Shown here one piece after another: positions 13,326 through 27,900 of a stretch of 64,000 bases of DNA. The notes under the pieces were generated by a model, which ran no database searches, had not been told where the DNA came from, and saw only the letters and a program-made list of their open reading frames with translations. The DNA is from Xiphophorus maculatus. Lineage: Eukaryota; Chordata; Actinopteri; Cyprinodontiformes; Poeciliidae. Both the position numbers and the translations under genes were made by a program. Each line of letters opens with the position of its first letter. Within the stretch, counting starts at the first letter, position 1. The stretch covers positions 5,895,882 through 5,959,881 of the forward strand of contig NC_036454.1 in assembly GCF_002775205.1 (NCBI RefSeq). Reading direction: 5' to 3'.

Positions 13326-13734
13326 CGGTTTGGGACGGAGCAGAGATCAGCCTGCAGTGTTTGGGATATTGCTTTAATCTGCTCTTACACTAACACGGAG
13401 TGAGAGATCTTAATGTTGATTGCTCGCAGCATTCAGGCGGTGGGAAGTGCGGAAGCTGCTGAACGGTTTTCAGCTGGATTTGCTGAATTCCCACAGTGAC
13501 TTTTAGACAAGGACACACAACAACAAGCAGCCTTCTGGTTGTTGTGGTTCTCCTCCTCATGATTTATTAACATGAGGAGACATGATTGAAAGAAGACACA
13601 CCAAGGCAGAAATCAAAGGTTAATAAATGAAACAATAAAAATCTCAGATTATTTTCTGGGAGGTCAATTGGGAAACTGATGTGTTGCAAGTGTTATGAAA
13701 ATATTCAAATATTATACCTAAACTAAAATGGATG

Positions 13735-13815
13735 GATAAACAAATAGTTGGATGGCTGGCTGGATGAATGGAGATAGATAGATGGCTGGCTAGCTGGATG
13801 GATAGAGAGATAGAG
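13735..13815. repeat. GATG/GATA/GGCTG microsatellite
   Basis: Imperfect run of ATGGATGGATAAAC, GGATGGCTGGCTGGATG and GATAGATAGATGGCTGG motifs in the intergenic region before SET. Confidence 0.7.
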
Positions 13816-13984
13816 TAAGTACGGAATAATTTCTTGGACAGAAATCTGTTATAACAAAAGTGTTACTTTTATAAGTTTTATATTTAACAAACGTGACTTG
13901 GAAACGTTTCTTTTGCCTGGATTTGTTATTTTTTGTTTGTATAATTTTAGTTTTTAAAATACCAGAATTTACTAATCAATTTAG

Positions 13985-14150
13985 ATTTTTGTCTATGTAT
14001 CATTTCTAAATATTAAATCAGATGATCTGATCAGTTACTGAGTACTTGAGTAGCATTTTTACAAACTTTTACTCTTACTACTATTGCTACTTTTTACTTG
14101 AGTAAAAAATAGCCAGAAGTAACTCGAGTATAATTTTTTAGGGATAACTA
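13985..14150. repeat. Dispersed 'TACTTGAGTA' repeat, copy 1
   Basis: Block with CTGATCAGTTACTGAGTACT and TACTTTTTACTTGAGTAAAA. The same vocabulary occurs over 62990-63665 in a longer copy. It is a dispersed non-coding element of unknown class. Confidence 0.55.
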
Positions 14151-14932
14151 TAACTAATGTTTAAATAAATACAGATGGGTTAAATGCACTTACCAAACAA
14201 ATGGCTTGAGGCTAAAAAGTCTCAGCAATCTATTTTGCGTGTTTACTTTGTATTTAGCTATGTAAGAAAAGCGCAAAATCTCAGAAGGGCTTCTTTCATT
14301 AGCCCCCCAACAGTTAGGCTATTGTTATAAACGGTCTTATTTTAGCATATACTGACACATTTCAACAGCCTACTGGACGGAACATGAACAGAAAACTTCC
14401 TAATTAAACGTAATTTTCGAGTTTGATGTGCTAATTAGCGCTGACCACCAAGAACAAGGCCCCCACTTCAACTGACATTTTTTTTTTCTTTTTTATAAGT
14501 GCGCAAGTGCGAGTCGGTCCAACAGTAGATTTGCCCCGGCCTGGGTGAATTTCAGTTTCAACAAGGTTAAATTATTCATCTCGCCGAAGTTGCAAAAAGT
14601 AATAATTGGAGGTTCTGATTGTGTTCTATGTTGTTTTAAGAGTGGAGATGGAAGTAAATGAGCGAATTGGAGCGGAGTAGTGAGACCTACTTTGAGAGGC
14701 GGAGCTGCTCCTCCGCTCCATTCGGCGCGGCGCGTTCGTAATGAAAGGCTGCCTGTGACTTCCTCGCTCTTCGGCAGCTACATTGTGTGGAAAGCAGCAG
14801 CACGTTGTTGGCTTCTCCACGCTGAACTCCACAGCGAATTAACTCTCTCCTGTTCTAGGAGATACAGATCCGCCATCCGTTTTTTCTCCTCAAGCGTCTT
14901 TAAGTCACTCTCGACGTGCGAAAAGAAAGAAA

Positions 14933-19253
<4,321 letters not shown>

Positions 19254-19879
19254 GAACTCTATCACCTGCAAGACCCTCGACCTTCCCTGTTAATTTTTCC
19301 ACTCATGTTTGGGAGCAAAACTTGTTTGTTTTTTATTTTTTTTGGCTTTTTTAATTTACTTTTATCAGTATGTGCTTCACTTTCCATTCTGAAGCCTCCT
19401 CACCTGCTGATGCCATATGTTCTCCTTTGACTCATCCAAGGCCAATGGCACTTTGCCCTAAATTGTGAGTACCATCCCTGACGACATCTCAAAAATAATA
19501 ATAATAAAAAAAATAGTCAGCACAGTATACTCAGTAGAATGAAGACACACAGAGTTCCTCCTATTCAAGGTTGTGTGGTTAATCAGCTGAAGCCATGGTG
19601 TAGTGACCTAGTGCTAGCAGACCTTTCAATATTTTTTTTTTCTAAGAGGGGGCATAGTACCCTTTAAAGCATTTTTATTTTTTCTCCCGTGTGGTTATCG
19701 AGTACCAGCTCATTCCTTTGACTTGTAATGTTTGGGGTTGGGGGGTGGGGGTAAGCTGGGGAGGGGCAGGAGTGTATTGGTTATTGGGGAGAGTGGTTAT
19801 TTTGACACCATTTCTATGGGACTTTTGTTTTTCATTGTATTGTTTTACAGATATCCACAAGATTTGAAATGACATTTTT

Positions 19880-19885
19880 AATAAA
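19880..19885 (+). terminator. SET polyadenylation signal
   Basis: AATAAA 627 bases after the SET stop codon, with a second ATAAA-like motif just after it and then a genomic A-tract (about 17 A) at 19897-19913. This sets a 3' UTR of about 0.63 kb. Confidence 0.8.
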
Positions 19886-20133
19886 GAATAAAACTGAAAA
19901 AAAAAAAAAAAAACTTGTAAATTTTGGCCCCTTCTGCTGCTTCATTGGTTTCGACAGAAGTATTTACACTCGAATTGTTTCAAATTAAAGGTGTAAAGCT
20001 TGCTTTGTTACAATAATAAAACTAAACTGTGTATGCACGTGTGGGAGTCTTCAAGCGAAAAGCAGGGGTGCAATTTTATTTTTGAAAATATACTTGAAAG
20101 CACCAAAAATGGAAAAACCTCGAGTCAAGTTCA

Positions 20134-20997
20134 TCAGCTTGTAAAGGATTTGGGAGTCATTAGCAGACTTGATGCAAAGTCTTCTCTCAATATTCTGTGA
20201 GCGATTAAAGCCAAAAAGGTGTTGTCAGAATCTTGAAACTTGTTGTTTGTGACGGTCTCAGGCCAACTGTTTGGCTGGAAGCCCCAACCTGAAGTGAAAA
20301 AGGAAATGCACAATGTAGTTATAAACTTGATTAGAAAACTGACAAATTAAGGCCTGATTTTCATATGCAACCATGGACTATTTCTACAAGTGTAGAAAAT
20401 TAGATCTACTCTGACGTTGATGTTTGAGGTTTTGCACTTTGGAAAGTGAACGATTTTCTAAATGCATTGCAAATTTGGTTCTTGTGCAACCTCAAAGGAG
20501 AGTCTTGCTTGGAAACTACATTCCCATGTTTGCATATTTTTAACGCACTTAATAGTTTAAATTTTTAAGTCAATATACCTACCTAAATGATTTTTACACC
20601 TAGGACAGGTAGCTACGGTCCAAGAGAACCCGGGGTACCAGGAGAAGTGGCTGTCGGCCGGCCAATGCTTAATAACGTCCGCTTTTTTAAACACTATCAC
20701 CTCGAACTGGAGTCCCTGGGGATTCTCGAAGAGCTGGATGTGGATCCTTCGACCACCCACTGACGTGTCGTTGCGGCTGGATAGTGCCATGCGGCTGGGG
20801 ACGAAGTGGATGTCCGTGCCGAACGCCACTTCGTGTCCACATGCCCTACATAATATTAGAGTGTCGGTGCTAGTTCCGTGCTCCGGTGGGTCGGCAGCAC
20901 ACGAGTGTGAGGGGTGGAAAAACAGGAGCGCAAAGACGATAAAGTGGAAAAAGTTGTCCCACTGCACTCCGAGCAGCAGTCGGCTCGTTGACCTCAT
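20134..20997 (-). CDS. Secreted CULT-domain protein (cereblon thalidomide-binding-domain fold)
   Basis: Two exons, 20997-20583 and 20288-20134, 570 bases, 189 aa. The start is the ATG at 20997; the frame upstream has no ATG. The N-terminus has a signal-peptide-like segment (FFHFIVFALLFF, then HSCAADPP). The body is a CULT domain as in the C-terminal part of cereblon: CRACGHEV and CPRC give two CxxC zinc-ligand pairs, and LFENPQGLQFEV and HWPADSHFSWYPGFSWTV match the family core. The two tryptophans of SWYPGFSW plus the first residue contributed by exon 2 (HLG/WGF) rebuild the three-Trp cage that binds imides in cereblon. Without splicing the frame reads Arg instead of the third Trp, so the intron (donor GTAGGT at 20582, acceptor CAG at 20291-20289) matters. 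Secreted CULT proteins of unknown role are known in animals; the DDB1-binding and Lon parts of cereblon are absent. Confidence 0.88.
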
Positions 20998-21686
20998 GGC
21001 TGTTTCCCAGTATGACCAAAGAGCTAACAATAAAGCTATTTAGCTTTTGACGCTAGCAGCGTTTCTGTCCGATGTAATGGTTTGAAAATGAGACATGTCA
21101 TATGTTGAAAATCATATTTATCATTCAGTATGTTGTATGAAAGCACCAATCACTGATAAACACAATATTAAGACTTGATAACTTTTAAAGGACTGAGCAT
21201 TAGCTGATAAATTAGCTTGTAAAGCAAATGCTACGCTGGTTAGCATGTTAAGCTAGTTAGCTTTAGCTTCCTGTTCATATTTAACTAACAGACGGAAGTC
21301 ACGTTAAATAAAAGGGAAATGCAGTCGTTTCCTTGGGATCCAAACGTTACAACAATTTTTTTTACTTAGACAATTTACTATGATTATTTGTGAAATGTTT
21401 AGCCAACCTTTTTGTAGGTTAGACTACATTTTCGACAAGTCATTTTAACAGTTCTGTTGTGATACGTTTAAGAACCAATTTTTATTAAAACATTTTCTTT
21501 CTTTCAATTAAGAACGAAAGAAAAGTCTGAAATAACTAACTGTTAACATCTGTTTGATTTCCTTTTATTTTTATTATTTTTATTTTTAAGTGTTAAACTA
21601 TTTTATTCTCTTTTTTTGCTCACTAAAAAGTTTTCAATTTCTTCATAGGTTCAAGAACACAGCGTGAATGCATTTTTCTTCTAGTA

Positions 21687-21701
21687 GTTACCCCGGGCAA
21701 C
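21687..21701 (+). promoter_or_regulatory. RFX X-box-like site upstream of odf2
   Basis: GTTACCCCGGGCAAC consists of half-sites GTTACC and GGCAAC in inverted orientation with a 3-base spacer. This fits the RFX X-box that drives ciliary and centriolar genes. It lies 241 bases before the ODF2 start codon, in the 0.9-kb divergent promoter shared with the CULT gene. Two CCAAT motifs (CACCAATCACG near 21722, AGCCAATCGG near 21753) follow within 70 bases, as is common in TATA-less promoters. Confidence 0.6.
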
Positions 21702-21942
21702 GCTTACTTGAAACACTTCTTCACCAATCACGAAATGGGATCTTCAAAATCAGCCAATCGGAGCACTCGTTCGTTATTTGTAGCAACCATTCCGCTCCAC
21801 AGACAGAAGTTGAGATCTTTCCTGGAGACAGGAAGCTGACGCGATCTAAATTGCTTAAACCATTTACAGTGTTTTTGTCTGGAGGTTTTTGGTTTTGTTG
21901 AACTTATTCTTGGCCTAAATGTCGCGGTAAAACTTCTGAAGG

Positions 21943-24900
21943 ATGAAAACTAGAGGTTCACCACCAGCTCCGCCACCGATTCACGTTCACGTAGCGGATA
22001 GCATACCTATCCATGTTCATATGAGGAGGAGTCCCACCAGAACACCACCGGTTAGTTCTTTTCTGAAAAGGGAACGTAAAAGGTTTTAAAGTTCTATTTA
22101 TAAATTGATTTAGAGAAGACAGAATATTCTAAAAATCAATTTTTTACCTGTTGTTTCAATTCTCTTCTGTTTGAAAGAATCAGGATTTTACTTCCAGTCA
22201 GTTGAAACATGTTAGAAAAATTCAGTTATTATTTGAAGGCATGACAGAATTAAGTTTTGTGAGAAAAAAAGGGGAAAAACTATGATAATTCAATAGTGTA
22301 AGGAATAAATTTACATAAAATCAAGAAAATTATGCACAACCCTGACTATTAATCAGACCTTAATAGAAAAACTTTGTCTTCAGTCAGAGGCTTCTTCAAA
22401 TTTGCTGTAATACAGACCGCTACAGGACACTTTTCCTGCAAACAGTCTTCACCAGCTACAATAAGTCTCTGAAGAATGTTGAATTACTATGAGTTAGAAC
22501 AACATTTAATTTCCCTTTTGGATTAGTAAAGTATTTTAAATTTGAATTTAACTTTAGCACTTTTTCCTTTTGGATTTAGGGAACTGATGCTTCAGTGAAA
22601 CGAGATGGAAGCAGGCCAAAGATCCGGACGCCCTGGATTCCTCCAGGAATACTCTCGTGCAAGAGGATTATTGGCTCCAACCAGTCTCAGGTTTCTTCAT
22701 GGTGTTCATTTTATGCTATTGTTACAGTCTAGCAGCTAAAATTATACCTAGAGAAAAGAAAAATATCCTTAGTCTTTTCCAGCTCTTAAAATGGTTTAAA
22801 AAGGAGTCAATTGTAAACCCAAAATTGTTATAAACGGTCTTCTATTTTGTACTGTATAAGCTGGGTACATTTATTTGCCTCACCGGGTAAAGATGTGCAA
22901 AAACCTCTGACCAGATTTCCACGGGCTATGGCTGACAAGTAGACCCACAGTATCACAGATCCTTCATCATCCCTTGCAGTGGACTGAAGATGCTTAGCCA
23001 CATTCAGCATATTTCTTTCACTCCAGACACAGCTGGAGTGTCTGTTGCAGAAAAACTTAGTATCATCTGACGAACAGAATTGGTCCAGCAGAGTTTTGCT
23101 AATTTCACATGTTAGCAAAACAGTTATTGCTGGGAGATATGGTTTAAAATGATCCAAAATTTGATTTCCAATTTTGATTAAATGGAAAAACTAAAAAGAA
23201 AAAACACAAATAACAAAAAAATATAATTAAAAAATGGCTTTTCTTTCAATAATTACTTCTAATTTCAAAATTGAAATAAATTAAAGCTGTAAAACATGCT
23301 TGTTATAAAAGATGGTTATTTCTTGGTTGGGCTAACGTCACTCTGAACCCAAGGAGTGCACAGCTGAAAAAAACCCAACAGATTTTTTAAAAATGAATTT
23401 AATTTTCTGTTTTTGAAGATTTAATTGATGAACTTAATTTATCACCCAGCCCTGGTTATGTTTCTGATGGTTGGACAGAAAGGACTTTTTCCTGTCATTC
23501 CTCCGAAACAACTATATATCATAGATACTCTCTAATATTTTTTATCTATGGAGACTTGGTGACCGCAAGATGCATTCTTTGTCGCAGTTTAACAGTGAAC
23601 TGTGAGAGGTGTGAAGATACCTTGAGTGCTGGTTAAATCTTGTGGCTAAAAGAAATACGCCTCTGTATCGCTTTATTTATACAAAACGAAACAAAACTTC
23701 ACTGATCGCTAATTATATATTCTTAGAGACTGATTAACTTACAAAGAACAAAGCATGCATCAAAAACTGATTCAGTTTGATTCTGGTGATTTTGTATTTT
23801 AAATGTCGACATTTAACCTCAGACATCTGACTTCAGATCTGCTTTAACAACAGAGTCAAGGACATCTGTGTGTTTCAGTTCTTTTTGTTTTCTGTTTGTG
23901 TCGTTTGATCAGACCAGCAGATCACAGATTCAGTCAGACAGTGGGATCAGGAATCGGCAAGATGCAGGGCAACAGGAGGAAGAGCAGCATGCAGTTTCTG
24001 AAGACCTCAGGGTCCTGATGAAGGAACATGGCGCTTCAAAGACGTAAGAACCTCAATGAATAGCAAAGATTATAGATTCAATTCAATTCAGTTTATCTAT
24101 ATAGCACCAATTCACAACCTGTCATCTATAAAATGTCACTTCAGTACAATCATACATTCCAGTTCATATTAGTAGTCAAACTGGGCATTTAGTTTAGTTT
24201 TTATTATTCATATTATTTTAAAAAGTTTTCTGTCTAAGGAAACCCAGCAGATTGCATTGAGTCATTGACTTGACATTACAGCAGTGGTGTCCAATCTTTT
24301 TGCACCGAGAGCCAAAATCCCCAAATTGAAACTCTTCAGGTGCCGAAATTGTACTTATTTAACCCCCAATTAAAAATGCATAATTTTTTAAATACATTTT
24401 TTCTCTTTTACTTCCACAACCGTAAATTAAGCATGTAATATTTTACATTTGCCTTAGTGTTTACAGTTATTTAACTTTTTTGGGCGAATTTTCTATTCCT
24501 TAGGTCTATGAAATGTTTTTAGTTTATTCCCTGCAACAAAAATAATATTATTCTTCTAAAGCCTTTGCTTTATTTACCCAAATATAATGGATGCAATTGT
24601 CCAAATCTGTTTTTGAGTAAAAGGTCGCTGGATGTTTACGGCACAACTCCAAAAAAAAGCTAAAAATAAATTCTTTGTGGTGTTATTAATATTTTATACT
24701 TAAGAAGATATAAACTTGCCACAGAATATCTCATCCTAAAACATTACAGAAAGTGTCCTGGGGTGAAAGCAGTACCATTCTTGAACTGCAGTTTGGGGCT
24801 ACACAAAATTAATCCAAAGGCCACAAATGGTCCCCGGACCGCACTTTGTACACCTCTGCATTACAGTGGAGGATAAAAAACTTAATTTTTAACAGGAAGA

Positions 24901-27900
24901 AACCTCCAGCAGAACCAGAACCGGGCCATCTGCCTCGACCGACTGGGGGTTTGAGAAGACAGAGTAGAGACACAAAAAGAAATTGATTGAGCAGTAGTTT
25001 CTGTGTTCATGAAAAGTCCAAAGTTAATAGCAGGAGAGTGAAAAAATTTAGTTGTTTGCAGCCGATTCCATCCTCCAGGAAGGAACCACAACCAAACAGA
25101 ATGCCAGACCAGGTGTAGCTTCTATGAAACTGGAAGAAAATATAAATTTAACAGTTGAAATAACAACTGGAAATGAAAATTGGAGAGTAGTAGGAGAAGA
25201 AAGTGAGAAAAATAAGTGAATGTACAGGTAAACCCTCACAATGAGGCATGACAGAGGCAGATAGTTCAAATTATTTTTCCTAAAATGTCTATTAACCACA
25301 TATGTGTCTATATGACCACATATAGAAACAATAAGAAATCCCATCCAATCAGCTGGTGTTTAAAGGCGTTTACCCTTGATGGGTAGAAGTCCTTCAGTCC
25401 AAACTACAACGCTAAAAGAAGATCTAAGCGGCGGTTCTTGTTAGTTAATCGATTGGAACTAATTTTAATCTAATAAACCATTCATCTACAAGTAATCGTA
25501 ATGACCTGAACTCTGTTTATTTCATTCAAAGGTCGGAGTCTTGCGATCGTCAAAGAAATGCAGATGTGCTCCTCAGGACGCTTGTAGAGGCAGAAATCGA
25601 TGGTGTAGCTGTGGTTAATCAGCTGACAGCTTTGAAGGAAACCATTGACAGCCTTGCTAAGGTAAGCTTTACTCCAACTTAAGAGGGTTGCAACCTGCAG
25701 CTCCGAGCCCCACCTACACTGCAGCTCCTATAAAGCCAAATAAAAATGTTTATTAACTATAAAAGTTCTTCTGTATGTTTTTAAGCTACAATAGAATGGT
25801 ACCACTGGTTAAAAACAACAACAACAAAAAAAAACCAACGTTGAAAGTAATAATAATTGGTTGTTTATGTTTTTAAGTGGGTACCTGTTCTTTATTATCC
25901 ACATCTATTGAAAATTCTCATTCAGCTGATCTTATTGTACAAAATAAATGCTAGATCCAGAACTTGGATCTAGCATTGACATAAAACTAGTTCCAAACGC
26001 AGCAGATGAAAATATTGGGTCCACAGATTATTTGGCCCAAATAATACATTTTTGTTTTGCTTTGTTTCTTTGCAGCTACCATTACATTTCACATGCAAGG
26101 CAGCCATGTTGGAGTTTAAGACTAAGGAGATTAACCTTCCTGTTTTTGAAGGGAATTTCTATTATTTTCCCCAAATTGGTTCTTGAAAATTAAAAAAATG
26201 TGAATAGAAAGAAAACACGTAACCAACCATGCAGCGTAGCAGTGAAGAACATTTGTTGTTGTTTTGATTTATTTTTATGACATAGCACAGCAGACTGAAA
26301 AGGGGGTATCTGGAAAACCGGTACCTGGAGTGTGTTCAAGGGAATCGCTGCTCTGAATGATCGGATCAGCATGAACCCATCGGGTCTTTTGTTTTCCAGG
26401 AGAAGCGGCTGACGAAGCTTCACACATCCGCTCTGGGGCGGCAGCAGAAGCTGTTGCTGGAGAAAATAGAGATGTTTGATCAAACAAATCACAGCCTTCG
26501 GGATCACCTTAGAGACTGGAGCGTCTACGAGGTACAAAAACAGAGGGAGGTTGAGAAAAGCAGAATAATTCATTTCTGACTATTGTTTCTCCCATCAAAT
26601 AGTTTTTACAATAGAAAAAGATTGAGACATTTTCAAACATTTGAAAGTGTATATTTAACAATGTTTAGCTTAAAAACGGGTTTTCAATACTTAGTTAAAA
26701 CATGTTGTAGAAAGTACTGGTTGTGATGGTTTCTGTGGACTTTAGGAATGTATAAAGTTTTAGTAATCGATGAACCTATTGATTATTCTGATGATTAATT
26801 GATTAATCGGATAAAAATGTGTCACATTTGCAGATTTTCTCTTTAACAACTTAAGGCTTTTTATACAATACTAGAAATACATTAATAAAATGCAAATAAA
26901 CGCAAATTTCATTCCCATTTTTAAATAAGAAAAAAAGTTAAAACTATACCACTTGAGGAGTTTTGGCTAAAACATATGTACAGACAAAAATGTTTTATCT
27001 AGAATGCAAAATATAGATATTTTTTGCACAATTTTGGGTTAATTACTGCTATGAATATGTTGTTTCTTTCAATAAATGTTTCTATTAAAGCCTGTGTACT
27101 TCAGTTAATTATTAATTGACTACTAAATTAGTTGACGATTATATCAATAATTGGTTAATTACGATTAATCTGATTAATCGTTTAAACGCTACATTTAAAA
27201 TAAATACATTTAATCAACAGCGCCTTTCTTTAACTTTCCCCTTTTAAAATATGGGTAAGCAGTACTTATTTTTTCCAACAAATGTGCCTTATTAAAAGTA
27301 AAGTGCTGGTCTAAGTTGCTGATTATATCAGTTATTGATTAATCCGATTAATCATTTCAGCCCTTGTGTAAAAGCTCTGTATTCACATGCACATCATGTA
27401 GCTTTTAAATATAAACAAAAATCTTCTTAGAAAGTGTTACAGAAAGTGTTGTGGTTTCCACAGAAACAGTTGGCGATGTGGCCGACGGAGAGAGACACCT
27501 TGAGGAAGAAGCTGGCTGACACCGAAACAGAAAACCTGGTGAGTGACAAACACTTTTTCCTCTGATTGTCTATCTCCTTCACCAGTAAAAGTTTCACTCC
27601 TTATTTCGCAGCGACTTGCCGCTGAACTCTCAAACAAGGAGAAACATGCTTCGAAGCTCTCTGAGCATCTGGACTTTGAAAAGGTTTGCAACTGCTTCAC
27701 CACCAGGGAAACTGAAGTTCCTGATAACATCATAAAGGCCTCTGGTAAGCCGCAGGTTTTTACAACATTGCCACTGTCAACGCAGGGCAACTTGAAGACG
27801 ACCGAAGAGCTTTCAAGGATCCTGGACTCGACCCGCAGCCACCTGGTGAACCAGCTGGAGCAATCTGAGGCGGAAAAGGTCCGCCTGGCCGCTCAGATCC

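Noticed and set aside
19897..19913. Genomic poly-A tract as a sign that SET is a processed retrocopy
   Set aside because: The gene has seven introns with proper borders, so this is only an A-rich stretch downstream of the polyadenylation signal.
20557..20582. Unspliced C-terminus of the CULT protein (reading Arg in place of the third cage Trp)
   Set aside because: A GTAGGT donor at 20582 and a CAG acceptor at 20289 in matching phase restore Trp and a full C-terminal tail, so the unspliced end is intronic.
27745..27785. GTAAGC at 27745 and CAG at 27783-27785 as a 41-base intron in ODF2
   Set aside because: It is far below vertebrate intron size, and the frame stays open straight through, giving a 291-base exon with correct phases on both sides.
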